Part shown: positions 17,449 through 26,052 of the stretch, in pieces
Layout of the letters: every line of letters begins with the position of its first letter
How positions within the stretch are numbered: the first letter of the stretch is position 1
Notes under the pieces: generated by a model
The model's database searches: none
What the model was told of the DNA's origin: nothing
What the model saw: only the letters and a program-made list of their open reading frames with translations
Source: Burkholderiales bacterium
GTDB lineage: Bacteria > Pseudomonadota > Gammaproteobacteria > Burkholderiales > JAEUOS01
DNA length: 64,000 nucleotides
Direction of reading: 5' to 3'
Assembly: GCA_947473125.1 (NCBI GenBank)
Contig: CANJDH010000016.1
Span: 1 to 64,000 of the forward strand
Program-made: the position numbers and the translations under genes

Positions 17449-18684
17449 TCAAGCGCGGGAGCGGCGCGTACGCCGCCACAACCAGAACACGATGGCCAGG
17501 TTGAGCAGGTTCCAGGCACTGCCGTTAATAAAGGCGGCGTGGTACGACCCGGTAACGTCAAACACAGCGCCCGACAGCCAGCCCCCGAGCGCCATGCCGA
17601 CTAGTGAGAACATCATCACGATGCCAACGCGTGCCCCAACCTCGCCCGGCGGAAAATATTCGCGCACGATGATCGCGTACGCAGGCACGATACCGCCCTG
17701 GAACAACCCGAACATCGCGGACACCACGTAGAGGGACCACAGCGAATCGAACGGCAGGTACAACAGCAACGCGATGCCCTGCAGTGCCGAGCCGAGCAGC
17801 AGGGTGCGCATGCCGCCGATCCGGTCGCAAATGGCCCCCGAAACCAGCCGGCTCACTATGCCGCAGGCCAACATCAGCGAAAGCATCTGTGCGCCTTTTA
17901 CGGCGCCATAGCCAAGATCGCCACAGTAGGCCACGATGTGCACCTGGGGCATCGCCATTGCGGTACAGCAGGCAGTCGCTGCGACGCATAACAGCACTTG
18001 AGCTACACGCGGGCTCAAGCCGAAGGGACGCGCCGATCCCAGACCCGCCTCGGCGCCGGCGCCGGCTGCGACGCTGAGCGGCGGACGCCGGCGCAACAGG
18101 AACGCCAGCCCGAGCATGGTGCAGCCACAGAACAGCCCCAGGCCTACGTAGGCCTGGCGCCACCCAAAACGCTCCACCAGATGCTGCACGATCGGCGGCC
18201 AGATGGCCCCGGCAAGATAATTTCCGCTGGCGCAGACGGCCACGGCGAGCCCGCGCCAACGCACGAACCACAGGGAAGTATCTGCAATCAGCGGCGCAAA
18301 CGTAGCGGAGGTTCCGAGCAGTCCCAGCAGCACGCCGTGCGCAAACACAAAGATCCAGATATTGGGTGCGTGCGACGACAGCACAAACCCGGTGCCGATA
18401 CCCAAGGCCCCGATGCACAGCGGAACCGTTATGCCGAAGCGGTCCGCCAGCCAACCCATCAGGATGCCGCCCACCCCGCTGCCAAGCATCAGTGCCGTGT
18501 AGGGCAACGATGCATCGGCGCGCGCCACCTGAAATTCGGCCTGCACAGTCGGCAGTACAACCGCGACAACATACATTGCACAACCGGCGATAGTCATCAG
18601 CGCCAGCGTGACAACGAGGCGCAGCATCGCATACGGCGAGTCGATCAGATCCTGCGACGAAGCCCGGGAAGAATTGTCAGACAT
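17449..18684 (-). CDS. Major facilitator superfamily transporter
   Basis: A 411-residue inner-membrane protein with about twelve hydrophobic segments and the MFS loop signature GWLADRFG between segments 2 and 3. The start is MSDNSSRA at 18684, followed by a hydrophilic N-terminus of some 20 residues. The general pattern fits the organic-acid or oxalate/formate (OFA)-like and MHS-like branches, but I cannot assign the substrate. It is convergent with the GntR/Liv operon and may export or import a related compound. Confidence 0.85.
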   Translation of the reverse strand: MSDNSSRASSQDLIDSPYAMLRLVVTLALMTIAGCAMYVVAVVLPTVQAEFQVARADASLPYTALMLGSGVGGILMGWLADRFGITVPLCIGALGIGTGFVLSSHAPNIWIFVFAHGVLLGLLGTSATFAPLIADTSLWFVRWRGLAVAVCASGNYLAGAIWPPIVQHLVERFGWRQAYVGLGLFCGCTMLGLAFLLRRRPPLSVAAGAGAEAGLGSARPFGLSPRVAQVLLCVAATACCTAMAMPQVHIVAYCGDLGYGAVKGAQMLSLMLACGIVSRLVSGAICDRIGGMRTLLLGSALQGIALLLYLPFDSLWSLYVVSAMFGLFQGGIVPAYAIIVREYFPPGEVGARVGIVMMFSLVGMALGGWLSGAVFDVTGSYHAAFINGSAWNLLNLAIVFWLWRRTRRSRA

Positions 18685-18704
18685 CTGGATGCGCCGCAGA
18701 CTTC

Positions 18705-18738
18705 GCCTTGAAACCGTTGGTGGGAGCGGATCTCCCGG
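18705..18738 (+). repeat. Dispersed imperfect-palindromic repeat, copy 1
   Basis: Contains the core GAAACCGTTGGTGGGAGCGG followed by TCTCCC, so that GGGAG can pair with CTCCC. It lies 20 nt upstream of the MFS start. The same core recurs at 20711, 31136, 46073 and, inverted, at 32566. The rest of the 18685-18899 gap shows no clear signal. Confidence 0.6.
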
Positions 18739-18899
18739 CGATACTGCCGGAATGACGCCGCAGGTCAAACGGTGCCAGCCGATACGCTCACTGTATCGGC
18801 CAGGCTCGACCCGAACGGATTATGCCTATATTGCATCGCACAAACCACGTTGCCCCGTAAACCGACTCTGGCGCTTGGCGGCGCCCGGCAGTCGGGTCC

Positions 18900-20528
18900 T
18901 TACGCGAGCTTGAAGCGCGCCGTCGAATTCATCAGCCCTTTGACCAACTCGCCGAGCCTGCCGGCCGCATCACGGCTGTGTGAAATCGAAGCGCGATTCT
19001 GTTCAGCCGAGCCGGCGATTTTCTCGGTGTTGCGCGCAATCTGCTCGCTCACCTGCTTTTGTTCATGGGTGGCGTGGGTCAGCTCGCGCAGGCCGTCGGC
19101 CGCTTTCGCCGCTTGCTGCTGCAGGCGCTGCAGCGGCTCGACCAGTTCGCGGATCGACGCCACGCCGCCGGTGACGCAGGTCTTGACGGTTTCGAGCCGG
19201 CCGCCGGTGCTGGCCATGTTCTTCTGGATGCCTTCGATGGTGCGGCCGATCTCTTCGGTCGCATTCGAGGTGCGCTCTGCAAGCCGGCGCACTTCGTCGG
19301 CCACAACCGCGAAGCCGCGCCCCTGTTCGCCGGCACGTGCGGCCTCGATCGCGGCATTGAGCGCCAGCAGGTTGGTCTGGTCGGCGATGTCACGAATCAG
19401 GCGCACCACGGTGCCGATGTTGCCGGCCTGCTGCTGCAGCGTCGCCATCTGGCTACCGAATTCGGTGACGGCGGTTTCGATCTCGCTGATCTCGCGCGAT
19501 ACCGTCGCACCCTTGGCCAGGCCCTGGTCCGATACGCGCGAGGTCTCGGCCACGACATCGTTGGCGAGCACCGCGCTTTCCGACACCTGACCGATACTCA
19601 CGGTGAGCTGCTCGATGGCCGCAGCCGTGGCACTCACCGATTCGCTTTGCAGTTCGCTACTGTGCGAGAGTTCGTCGGCCGACGCCATCAGCTCGCTCGC
19701 CGATGACGATACCGCGGAGACATCCTGCTGGACCGCGCCAATCAGCTTTTTGAGGTCATCCTGCATCTGCGCAATCGCACGCAGCAGGGCGCCGAGTTCG
19801 TCGTTGCCGCTGACCGCGATCGCGGTGCGCAGGTCGCCGCTGGCCACGGTCTGCGCTGCGGTCAGGGCCAGTTTCAGGGGCCGCGTGATGCTGCGTGCCA
19901 ACAACACGCCCAGGATGGCGCTGACAAACAGGGCCGCGCCACCCAGCAGCAGCAGCCACTGCCGTGCGGCCGCGCTATCGGCCTGAATGCGGCCGTTGGC
20001 GAGGTCAATTTTTTTCTTTTCCATTTCCAGCAGGTTGCCCACCAGTTCGGTGTACCGATTCACCGCAGGGGTCACCGACTCCTCAAGTGCCTTGTCGGCT
20101 TCGGCGCGCTTGCCGGCCTCAAGCAACTTGAATACCTCCGTGCGCCGCGTGATGTAGTCGGCGCGCTGCTTGGCAATAGCCGCCATCAGTTGCTTGGCCT
20201 CGTCGTCGCGCGACCCCTCTTCAACCGTCTTTTGCAGGGTGTTGATCAGGGCGGTCTGGGCCTTGATCACCGGGTCAAAGTAAGCCTTGAGCGCCGGGTC
20301 GTTGCTCTTGATGACTGCCAGCGTGCGCGCCAGATTGAGGTTGATGCGGCCAGCCCATTCCTGGACTACGCGTTCCCGCGCGACCTGCACTTCAGCCAGA
20401 CGGCGAAATTCCGCGGCCGTGTCGCCCATGCTCCAAAGCGCGTAACCAACCGCGCCGGTTGCAAATATGAGCAGCAGCGAAATGCCGAACCCGAGGCGTT
20501 TGCCGATGGACAGATTGGAAAGTTTCAC
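18900..20528 (-). CDS. Methyl-accepting chemotaxis protein
   Basis: A 542-residue transmembrane chemoreceptor. The first membrane segment is at about residues 10-31, a four-helix-bundle periplasmic sensor domain follows to about 190, then a second membrane segment, a HAMP domain and a cytoplasmic signalling domain with the invariant hairpin tip ([21 protein letters not shown]). The GTG at 20528 has AGGAG 8 nt before it and starts directly before the first membrane segment; the ATG at 20621 would add an unrelated leader. No CheR-binding pentapeptide is seen at the C-terminus. The ligand is unknown; no other chemotaxis gene lies in the window. Confidence 0.93.
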   Translation of the reverse strand: MKLSNLSIGKRLGFGISLLLIFATGAVGYALWSMGDTAAEFRRLAEVQVARERVVQEWAGRINLNLARTLAVIKSNDPALKAYFDPVIKAQTALINTLQKTVEEGSRDDEAKQLMAAIAKQRADYITRRTEVFKLLEAGKRAEADKALEESVTPAVNRYTELVGNLLEMEKKKIDLANGRIQADSAAARQWLLLLGGAALFVSAILGVLLARSITRPLKLALTAAQTVASGDLRTAIAVSGNDELGALLRAIAQMQDDLKKLIGAVQQDVSAVSSSASELMASADELSHSSELQSESVSATAAAIEQLTVSIGQVSESAVLANDVVAETSRVSDQGLAKGATVSREISEIETAVTEFGSQMATLQQQAGNIGTVVRLIRDIADQTNLLALNAAIEAARAGEQGRGFAVVADEVRRLAERTSNATEEIGRTIEGIQKNMASTGGRLETVKTCVTGGVASIRELVEPLQRLQQQAAKAADGLRELTHATHEQKQVSEQIARNTEKIAGSAEQNRASISHSRDAAGRLGELVKGLMNSTARFKLA

Positions 20529-20632
20529 GAGAGGATCTCCTGCGCAAAAATGATGACAATAGGCATAGCCTGGTGCGCCGAACACGGCTTTCCAGACACC
20601 CTCGCATCCTAAGGAGAACACCTCGGTTAGCA

Positions 20633-20659
20633 GGGCGCAAAAAGAGGCGTTTTTGCCCT
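20633..20659. other. Hairpin between MCP and MetE-like genes
   Basis: CAAAAA pairs with TTTTTG and is flanked by GGG and CCC arms, giving a stable stem around GAGGCG. It lies downstream of the MetE-like gene and upstream of the MCP start. It may act as a terminator-like structure, but the T-run is inside the stem. Confidence 0.35.
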
Positions 20660-20665
20660 GCTATT

Positions 20666-20745
20666 CCAGAAAGCCCCTGGCGGCGATTTTCCGGGTGCCC
20701 TCGGCGGAACCCCGGAAACCCCTGGTGGTAGCGGCTTTTCGGCCG
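20666..20745 (+). repeat. Dispersed imperfect-palindromic repeat, copies 2a and 2b
   Basis: Two related units stand in tandem: 20666-20694 (CCAGAAAGCCCCTGGCGGCGA then TTTTCCGG) and 20711-20745 (CCGGAAACCCCTGGTGGTAG then CGGCTTTTCGG). In the second, CCGGAAA can pair with TTTTCGG across the loop. Arm sequences differ from other copies while pairing is kept. They fill most of the gap between the MetE-like gene and the MCP. Confidence 0.55.
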
Positions 20746-20751
20746 CCGCCC

Positions 20752-21783
20752 TCAGGAAAGCTCGCGCCGGACGATGGCCGCACCCTCGGCCAGCGCCTTG
20801 AGCTTGCCGAACGCGGTAGCGCGCGGCAGGTACTTCATGCCGCAGTCGGGCGCGGGAATCATCCGGTCTGCACTGACGTGCTTCAAGCCGGCGCGAATCC
20901 GTTTGGCCACGTCTTCGGCCGATTCGATGTTCGGACTGCCCAGGTCGATCACGCCGAGCAGAATCTTCTTGTTCGACAGGTCTTTGAGCATGCCGAGGTC
21001 CAGCGCCGGCTGTGCGCACTCAATTGAAATCTGGTCTGCGGTGCTGTCGGCAAGCTGGGTCAGGAACGCATAGCCGGTCGGCTTCTGCCCCGGCACCACC
21101 GCCGCGTAGCCGAAGCACAGGTGCACCACCGTCGGGATCGTCACGCCCTGCAGGGCGCGGTTGATCGCCTTGACTGCAAAGCGGTTCGCTGCGACGGGGT
21201 CGTTGCGCAGCCAGGGCTCGTCGATCTGGATCACGTCGGCGCCGGCGGCCTGCAGGTCGAGCACTTCCTCGTTGACCGCGGCGGCGAACGCCATCGCCAT
21301 CTCGTCGACGCTGCCGTAATACTCGTCGTGCGCCTGCTGCGCCATGGTGAACGGGCCCGGCAGGGTGATCTTGATCTTGCGGTCGGTGCTGTCGGTATTC
21401 GCGCGCAGGAACTGCAGGTCGCGCACCTCGACCGCATGGCGCCGCTTGATCGGCGCGTGGACGCGCGGCACGCGAGTCTCGCGCCCGGCGGCATTCTTGA
21501 TGATCGCCGGGTTGTCGGCATCGACGCCTTCGAGCGCCGCGACAAAATAATTCGAATAGCTCTCGCGGCGCACTTCACCGTCGGTGATGATGTCGATGCC
21601 GGCGCGCTCCATGTCGCGGATCGCGAGAATGGTGGCGTCGTCCTGCGCCTCCCGGAGGCGCTCAGGGGGTATGCGCCACATCTCGTGCATGTTGACGCGC
21701 GGCACCACCTTGGACAGCATGGCGCGGTCGACCAGCCAGTCGGGCTGGGGGTAACTTCCTACTACGGTGGTGGGTAACAGCAT
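20752..21783 (-). CDS. MetE C-terminal-like (cobalamin-independent methionine synthase family) protein
   Basis: A 343-residue TIM-barrel protein matching only the catalytic C-terminal half of MetE: TTVVGSYPQP at the N-terminus, IDEPWLR, and candidate Zn ligands in VHLCFGY and APDCGM. Stand-alone short homologues transfer methyl groups to thiols in several pathways, including corrinoid-linked and catabolic ones, and need not make methionine. The ATG at 21783 fits the family start; the longer frame does not. It is divergent from the dienelactone hydrolase (143-nt gap). Confidence 0.85.
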   Translation of the reverse strand: MLLPTTVVGSYPQPDWLVDRAMLSKVVPRVNMHEMWRIPPERLREAQDDATILAIRDMERAGIDIITDGEVRRESYSNYFVAALEGVDADNPAIIKNAAGRETRVPRVHAPIKRRHAVEVRDLQFLRANTDSTDRKIKITLPGPFTMAQQAHDEYYGSVDEMAMAFAAAVNEEVLDLQAAGADVIQIDEPWLRNDPVAANRFAVKAINRALQGVTIPTVVHLCFGYAAVVPGQKPTGYAFLTQLADSTADQISIECAQPALDLGMLKDLSNKKILLGVIDLGSPNIESAEDVAKRIRAGLKHVSADRMIPAPDCGMKYLPRATAFGKLKALAEGAAIVRRELS

Positions 21784-21926
21784 GGGGGCTCGGTTCGAAA
21801 AAATCAGGCGTCGGAAAAAACCAGGCGCCATTTTGCCCTGTCCGCCCCCGGCCTGCTGTTCGCCCAGCCTTTACACTGTGTCTTTGCCGGATTCGGCAAC
21901 CCCTTTCCTCTCTCTTGCCCCTCGTC

Positions 21927-22628
21927 ATGATCAAACAAGACATCAAGATTCAATCCAGCGAAGGCTCCGCATTCGACTGCTATTTCGTGACGCCGTCACT
22001 CGAAAGTTCCGCGAAGGTGCCGGCGGTGGTGCTTGCCTCGGCGATCCACGGGGTCGACCAGGACTTGCGCGACATCGCCGATTCATTCGCGTCACGTGGC
22101 GTCATCGTGGCTGCACCGGATCTATTCTGGCGCACCGTGCCCGGTCCGCTCGCGCGCGACGATCCACGCTCGGGTCCGCGGGGCAAGCCGCGCCTGCCTG
22201 TCATCAAGACCGGCGAGCGCGACCTGGTGGACCTACTTCCGGTGCTGCGCCAACAGCCGCACTTCAACGGCCGCACCGCCGTGATCGGCTTTTGCTACGG
22301 CGGCCCTTATGGCGTCCTCGGCCCGGCGCGCCTCGGCTACGATGCCGGCATGTCGCTGCACGGCACCCAGATGCTCGACTACATCACCGAGCTGGACGGC
22401 GTGACGAAACCGGTGTGCATCATCTGGGGCGACCAGGACCACCTGGCGCCGGCGAACGTGCTCGACGCCTATCGCGCCTTGCCGGCGCGCATGCCCAACG
22501 TGGAGGTACATGTGCTGCCTGGCATCCTGCATGGCTACATGATGCGCGGCAGCACTACCGCGTTCGATGCGAAAGCCTACGATTTTTCGATGCAGCGCGC
22601 GCTTGCCATGCTGGACGGTTTGCGCTGA
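21927..22628 (+). CDS. Dienelactone hydrolase family protein
   Basis: A 233-residue alpha/beta hydrolase. The nucleophile is Cys123 in GFCYGG, the feature that separates dienelactone hydrolases from serine esterases. Asp in GDQDHLAP and His in LHGYM complete the triad. Members open 4-carboxymethylenebutenolide or related lactones in aromatic degradation. No other ortho-cleavage genes are nearby, so the substrate may differ. The ATG at 21927 is preferred over an upstream TTG. Confidence 0.88.
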   Translation: MIKQDIKIQSSEGSAFDCYFVTPSLESSAKVPAVVLASAIHGVDQDLRDIADSFASRGVIVAAPDLFWRTVPGPLARDDPRSGPRGKPRLPVIKTGERDLVDLLPVLRQQPHFNGRTAVIGFCYGGPYGVLGPARLGYDAGMSLHGTQMLDYITELDGVTKPVCIIWGDQDHLAPANVLDAYRALPARMPNVEVHVLPGILHGYMMRGSTTAFDAKAYDFSMQRALAMLDGLR

Positions 22629-22655
22629 GACTTATCCGCATCACGGGCGGCGTTG

Positions 22656-23612
22656 CTACCCCACCGCGCGCCGTACCGATTCCAGCGACGAAAGCTTGAG
22701 GCGCGCGCCCGATTTCATGTATTGCCCAGGCAGGTCGCGATGCATCACCTCCTGCACGCGCCGCGCCACTGCCGCAAGCTGGTCGAGGTTGATGCCGGTC
22801 TCGTAACCGCATTCGTGCAGCAGGTAGACCAGGTCTTCGGTGCAGATGTTGCCGGTGGCGCCGGGGGCGAACGGGCAGCCCCCAAGGCCGCCGAACGAAG
22901 ATTCGTATTCGCGGATGCCTAATTCCAGACCGTTCATCACGTTGGCGAGACCGATGCCGCGCGTGTTGTGAAAGTGCAGCGCGATCATCGCCTCGGGAAA
23001 CTGCTTGCGGATCGCCTCGACCGTGCGTGTCACCACCGGCGGCGTCGCCATGCCTGTGGTGTCGCCCAGGCTGATGTGGCGCGCACCACCGGCCATGTAC
23101 GCGCCGACGATCTTGAGCACGTTGTCGATTGACACCTCACCTTCGAACGGGCAGCCAAAGGCGGTCGCCACGGCGCCGCGCAGCGTGATGTTGTACTGCT
23201 TGGCGATCGGCGCGAACTCGGCGTAATCCAGCAACGCCGCGTCGATCGACTTGTTGAGGTTGGCCTGGCAATGCGTTTCGGACGCCGAGACGAAGCAGGC
23301 CATCATGTCCACCTTGGCAGCGGCCGCGCGCTCGGCGCCGCGCGCGTTCGGCACCAGACCAGTGAGGCGCACGCCGGGTTTGCGATGCACCAGTTCCATC
23401 ACCTTGGCGGCATCGGCCAGTTGCGGCACGGCGCGCGGCGAGACGAACGAGGTCGCCTCGAAGCTGGTGACACCGGCGTCGATCAAGGCGTTGATCAGTG
23501 CCGCCTTGACCTCGGTGGGGATGAATTCCTTCTCGGACTGGAAGCCGTCGCGGGTGCCGACTTCGGTGACGAGCACGAAGCGGTCTTGCGGGGAAGCGGG
23601 GGCATAGGACAT
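22656..23612 (-). CDS. Hydroxymethylglutaryl-CoA lyase-like enzyme
   Basis: A 318-residue DRE-TIM metallolyase. Signatures are EVGTRDGFQSE near the N-terminus, SLGDTTGMATP, the metal-binding HFHNTRG and the Cys loop GCPFAPGATGN characteristic of HMG-CoA lyase. It cleaves a 3-hydroxy-3-methylglutaryl-CoA-type thioester into acetyl-CoA and an acetoacetate-like product, as in leucine or isoprenoid breakdown. It is 40 nt downstream of a family III CoA-transferase, which could make the CoA ester. The start at 23612 (MSYAP) is preferred over an upstream extension of non-protein character. Confidence 0.88.
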   Translation of the reverse strand: MSYAPASPQDRFVLVTEVGTRDGFQSEKEFIPTEVKAALINALIDAGVTSFEATSFVSPRAVPQLADAAKVMELVHRKPGVRLTGLVPNARGAERAAAAKVDMMACFVSASETHCQANLNKSIDAALLDYAEFAPIAKQYNITLRGAVATAFGCPFEGEVSIDNVLKIVGAYMAGGARHISLGDTTGMATPPVVTRTVEAIRKQFPEAMIALHFHNTRGIGLANVMNGLELGIREYESSFGGLGGCPFAPGATGNICTEDLVYLLHECGYETGINLDQLAAVARRVQEVMHRDLPGQYMKSGARLKLSSLESVRRAVG

Positions 23613-23652
23613 GGCATGGTTCCTTGAATACTGTGACGGTCGAGTCTGACGA

Positions 23653-24831
23653 TTAGATGATTTTAGCGGCGCGCAGCGCGGCAATCTGCACGGCGCTGCG
23701 GCCGAGCTCGCAGAGGATCGCCTCGGTATCGCCACCGAGCAGCGGCGGCGGGCGATGCACCTGGCACGGCGCATCGGAAAACTTGATCGGGAAACCGAGC
23801 ACATCGAGCGGCCCGTGCTGCGGGTGTTCGATGGTGAGGCGCATCTGTTGGTGCTGCGTCTGCGGGTCGCTAAAGGCTTGTTCGAGGTTGAGCACCCGGC
23901 CGCAGGGCACGCCGGCGGCGTTGAGCTTGTCTATCCAGTGCGCCACCGTTTGCGTGCGGGTACGCGCGTTGATTTCGCCGTTGATCGCGCTGCGCCGCTC
24001 GTAACGCGCCGCATTGCTCTGAAAATCCGGATGTTGCTTGAGGTGCGCCAGGTCAAGCGCGTCGAGCAGCTTGAAATAGAAGCTGTCGTTCGACGGCGCG
24101 ATCGCCACCTGCCCGTCCGAGGCCTCGAACAAGCCGTAGGGCGAGGCGATAGCGTGGTCATTACCGGTGCGCAAGGGCTGCCTGCCGGTGGCGAAAAAAT
24201 TGGCGGCCATGAAGGCGAGCATGCTGGTCATGCTGTCGGTGAGTGAGGTGGCAACCTCCTCGCCCTGCCCGGTGCGCGCGCGCCGCACCAGTGCTGCCAT
24301 GATGCCCATCGCCGCGTAGGCCCCCGCGATCAGGTCCGACACCGGCGGCCCGGCGCGTTGCGGCGGGCCGTCCTCAAAACCGTTGACGCTCATGAAGCCG
24401 CTCATCGCCTGCGCGATGAAGTCGAACGAAGGCCGGTCCTTGTACGGCCCGTCGAGGCCGAAACCGGTGACGTGGCAGCTGATGATGTCGGGCTTCAATG
24501 AGATCAACGCATCGCGACCGAAGCCCATCTTGTCCATCACGCCAGGGCGGTAGTTGTTGACCACCACGTCGGCCCGGCGAATCATGTCGCGCAGCACCTC
24601 CTTGCCGGCGTCACTGCGCAAGTCCAGGGTGAGCGAGCGCTTGTTGCGGTTGAAGGTGGCGAAATACAGCGAATAACCGTTGACCAGCTCGCCCTGCTGG
24701 CGCACCGGGTCGCCTTCATCCGGGTCTTCGATCTTGATCACGTCCGCGCCCATGTCGGCGAGGAACATCGAGCAAAACGGCCCGGATAGAATGCGCGTCA
24801 GGTCGACGACGCGGATGCCCTCGAGCTGCAT
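23653..24831 (-). CDS. CaiB/BaiF family III CoA-transferase
   Basis: A 392-residue CoA-transferase. It begins MQLEGIRVVDLTRILSGPF and contains GADVIKIE, YSLYFATFNRNKRSLTLD and the catalytic aspartate in PPVSDLIAG. These enzymes move CoA between carboxylic acids via an aspartyl-CoA thioester. It starts 4 nt after the stop of the upstream Bug gene and precedes the HMG-CoA lyase-like gene, so uptake, CoA activation and cleavage are probably coupled. Acid partner unknown. Confidence 0.9.
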   Translation of the reverse strand: MQLEGIRVVDLTRILSGPFCSMFLADMGADVIKIEDPDEGDPVRQQGELVNGYSLYFATFNRNKRSLTLDLRSDAGKEVLRDMIRRADVVVNNYRPGVMDKMGFGRDALISLKPDIISCHVTGFGLDGPYKDRPSFDFIAQAMSGFMSVNGFEDGPPQRAGPPVSDLIAGAYAAMGIMAALVRRARTGQGEEVATSLTDSMTSMLAFMAANFFATGRQPLRTGNDHAIASPYGLFEASDGQVAIAPSNDSFYFKLLDALDLAHLKQHPDFQSNAARYERRSAINGEINARTRTQTVAHWIDKLNAAGVPCGRVLNLEQAFSDPQTQHQQMRLTIEHPQHGPLDVLGFPIKFSDAPCQVHRPPPLLGGDTEAILCELGRSAVQIAALRAAKII

Positions 24832-24835
24832 CGGC

Positions 24836-25828
24836 TTATTCAAGCTTGACACCGGATTCCCTGACGATCCTGCCCCAGCGCGCGTAGTCGGTGCGCACGA
24901 ACGCGGCGAATTCTTCGGGGGTGCCGCCCACGGCGGTGGCGCCGCCATTGGCGATTTTTTCCTTTACATCGGGCATTTGCAGCACCTGGTTCACCGCGGC
25001 GTTGAGGCGCGCGATGATCGCCGGCGGCGTGCCGACCGGGGCGAACAAGCCGAGCCAGATGCCCGCATCGACTCCCTTGATGCCGGCTTCAGCCAAGGTG
25101 GGCGTATCGGGCAGCATCGCCGATCGCTTCGATGTGGTCACTGCCAGCGGAGTCAGCTTCCCGCCACGCACCAGTCCGAGCACCGAAGGCACCGACATGA
25201 TCGCCACATCGACCGAGCCACCCATCACGTCGGCCAGGCCCGGGGTCGCACCTTTGTAGGGTACCTGCAGCAGCTTGATCGCCGCCGCCGACTTGAAGGT
25301 TTCGCCGAACAGGTGACCCATGCTGCCGTTGCCCGCCGTGCCCCAGCTGATGCCGGCCGGCATCTTGCCCTTGGCCACCAGATCCGCCACAGTGCCCAGC
25401 TTGTTTTGCGTGGTCGGCGTCTGCACGTTGCTGACAATTGCGAGAGCCGCTTCGGAAACCTGCACGATCGGCGCAAAGCTCTTCACCGTGTCATAGCCAG
25501 CGTTGGCGTAGAGATAGGGCCCGAGCATCATATTGTCCGACTGGCCCATCACGATGGTGTAGCCATCCGGCGCCGACTTGGCCGCTTCGGCGATGGCGAG
25601 GTTCCCCGACGCCCCCGGCTTGTTTTCGAGCACCACGTTCCACTTGAGCACTTCAGAGAGCTTGCCGCCGACCACGCGCGAGACGAAGTCGGTGCCGCCA
25701 CCGGGCGGGAACGGGATCAACAGGCGGATCGGCTTGGCCGGAAACTCCTGCGCCAGCGCGGTGGGGGCAGCATGAAGGATTACTGCGCCAAGAATGGCTA
25801 CCAGAGCGGCTTTCAGCGGTGCTGTCAT
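24836..25828 (-). CDS. Bug/TctC-type extracytoplasmic substrate-binding protein
   Basis: A 330-residue TTT receptor with a signal peptide ending ALA-QEFP and motifs PFPPGGGTDFVSR, ENKPGASG and PDGYTI. The ATG at 25828 has AGGAG 7 nt before it. It sits 11 nt downstream of the ferredoxin gene and 4 nt upstream of the CoA-transferase in a tight minus-strand operon. This is the Bug protein of the window with the best catabolic context, so it probably binds the organic acid processed by the neighbouring enzymes. No TctAB is encoded with it. Confidence 0.9.
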   Translation of the reverse strand: MTAPLKAALVAILGAVILHAAPTALAQEFPAKPIRLLIPFPPGGGTDFVSRVVGGKLSEVLKWNVVLENKPGASGNLAIAEAAKSAPDGYTIVMGQSDNMMLGPYLYANAGYDTVKSFAPIVQVSEAALAIVSNVQTPTTQNKLGTVADLVAKGKMPAGISWGTAGNGSMGHLFGETFKSAAAIKLLQVPYKGATPGLADVMGGSVDVAIMSVPSVLGLVRGGKLTPLAVTTSKRSAMLPDTPTLAEAGIKGVDAGIWLGLFAPVGTPPAIIARLNAAVNQVLQMPDVKEKIANGGATAVGGTPEEFAAFVRTDYARWGRIVRESGVKLE

Positions 25829-25839
25829 GATGTCTCCTG

Positions 25840-26052
25840 TTATGGTTTTGGGTCGAGCTCGATGCTTATCGCCTGCGACGGGCACAGCTTCACCGCCTTT
25901 TGCAAATACGTCAACCGCTCGTCCGGGGCGGTCGAGGCGAGCAGCACCACAATGCCGTCGCTGTCACGCTGGTCGAACACCTCGGGCACGGTGCGCACGC
26001 ACTGCCCGGCCCCGACGCACACCTGCGGGTTGACGCGGATACGAATCACCAC
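25840..26052 (-). CDS. 3Fe-4S ferredoxin, P450 redox partner
   Basis: A 70-residue ferredoxin. The cluster ligands are Cys12, Cys18 and Cys57 (followed by Pro58); position 15, where a 4Fe-4S ferredoxin would have its second Cys, is Ala, so a [3Fe-4S] cluster is expected. Such small acidic ferredoxins donate electrons to bacterial P450s. Its start overlaps the end of the P450 gene by 7 nt. A ferredoxin reductase is not encoded nearby and must be supplied from elsewhere. Confidence 0.9.
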   Translation of the reverse strand: MVIRIRVNPQVCVGAGQCVRTVPEVFDQRDSDGIVVLLASTAPDERLTYLQKAVKLCPSQAISIELDPKP

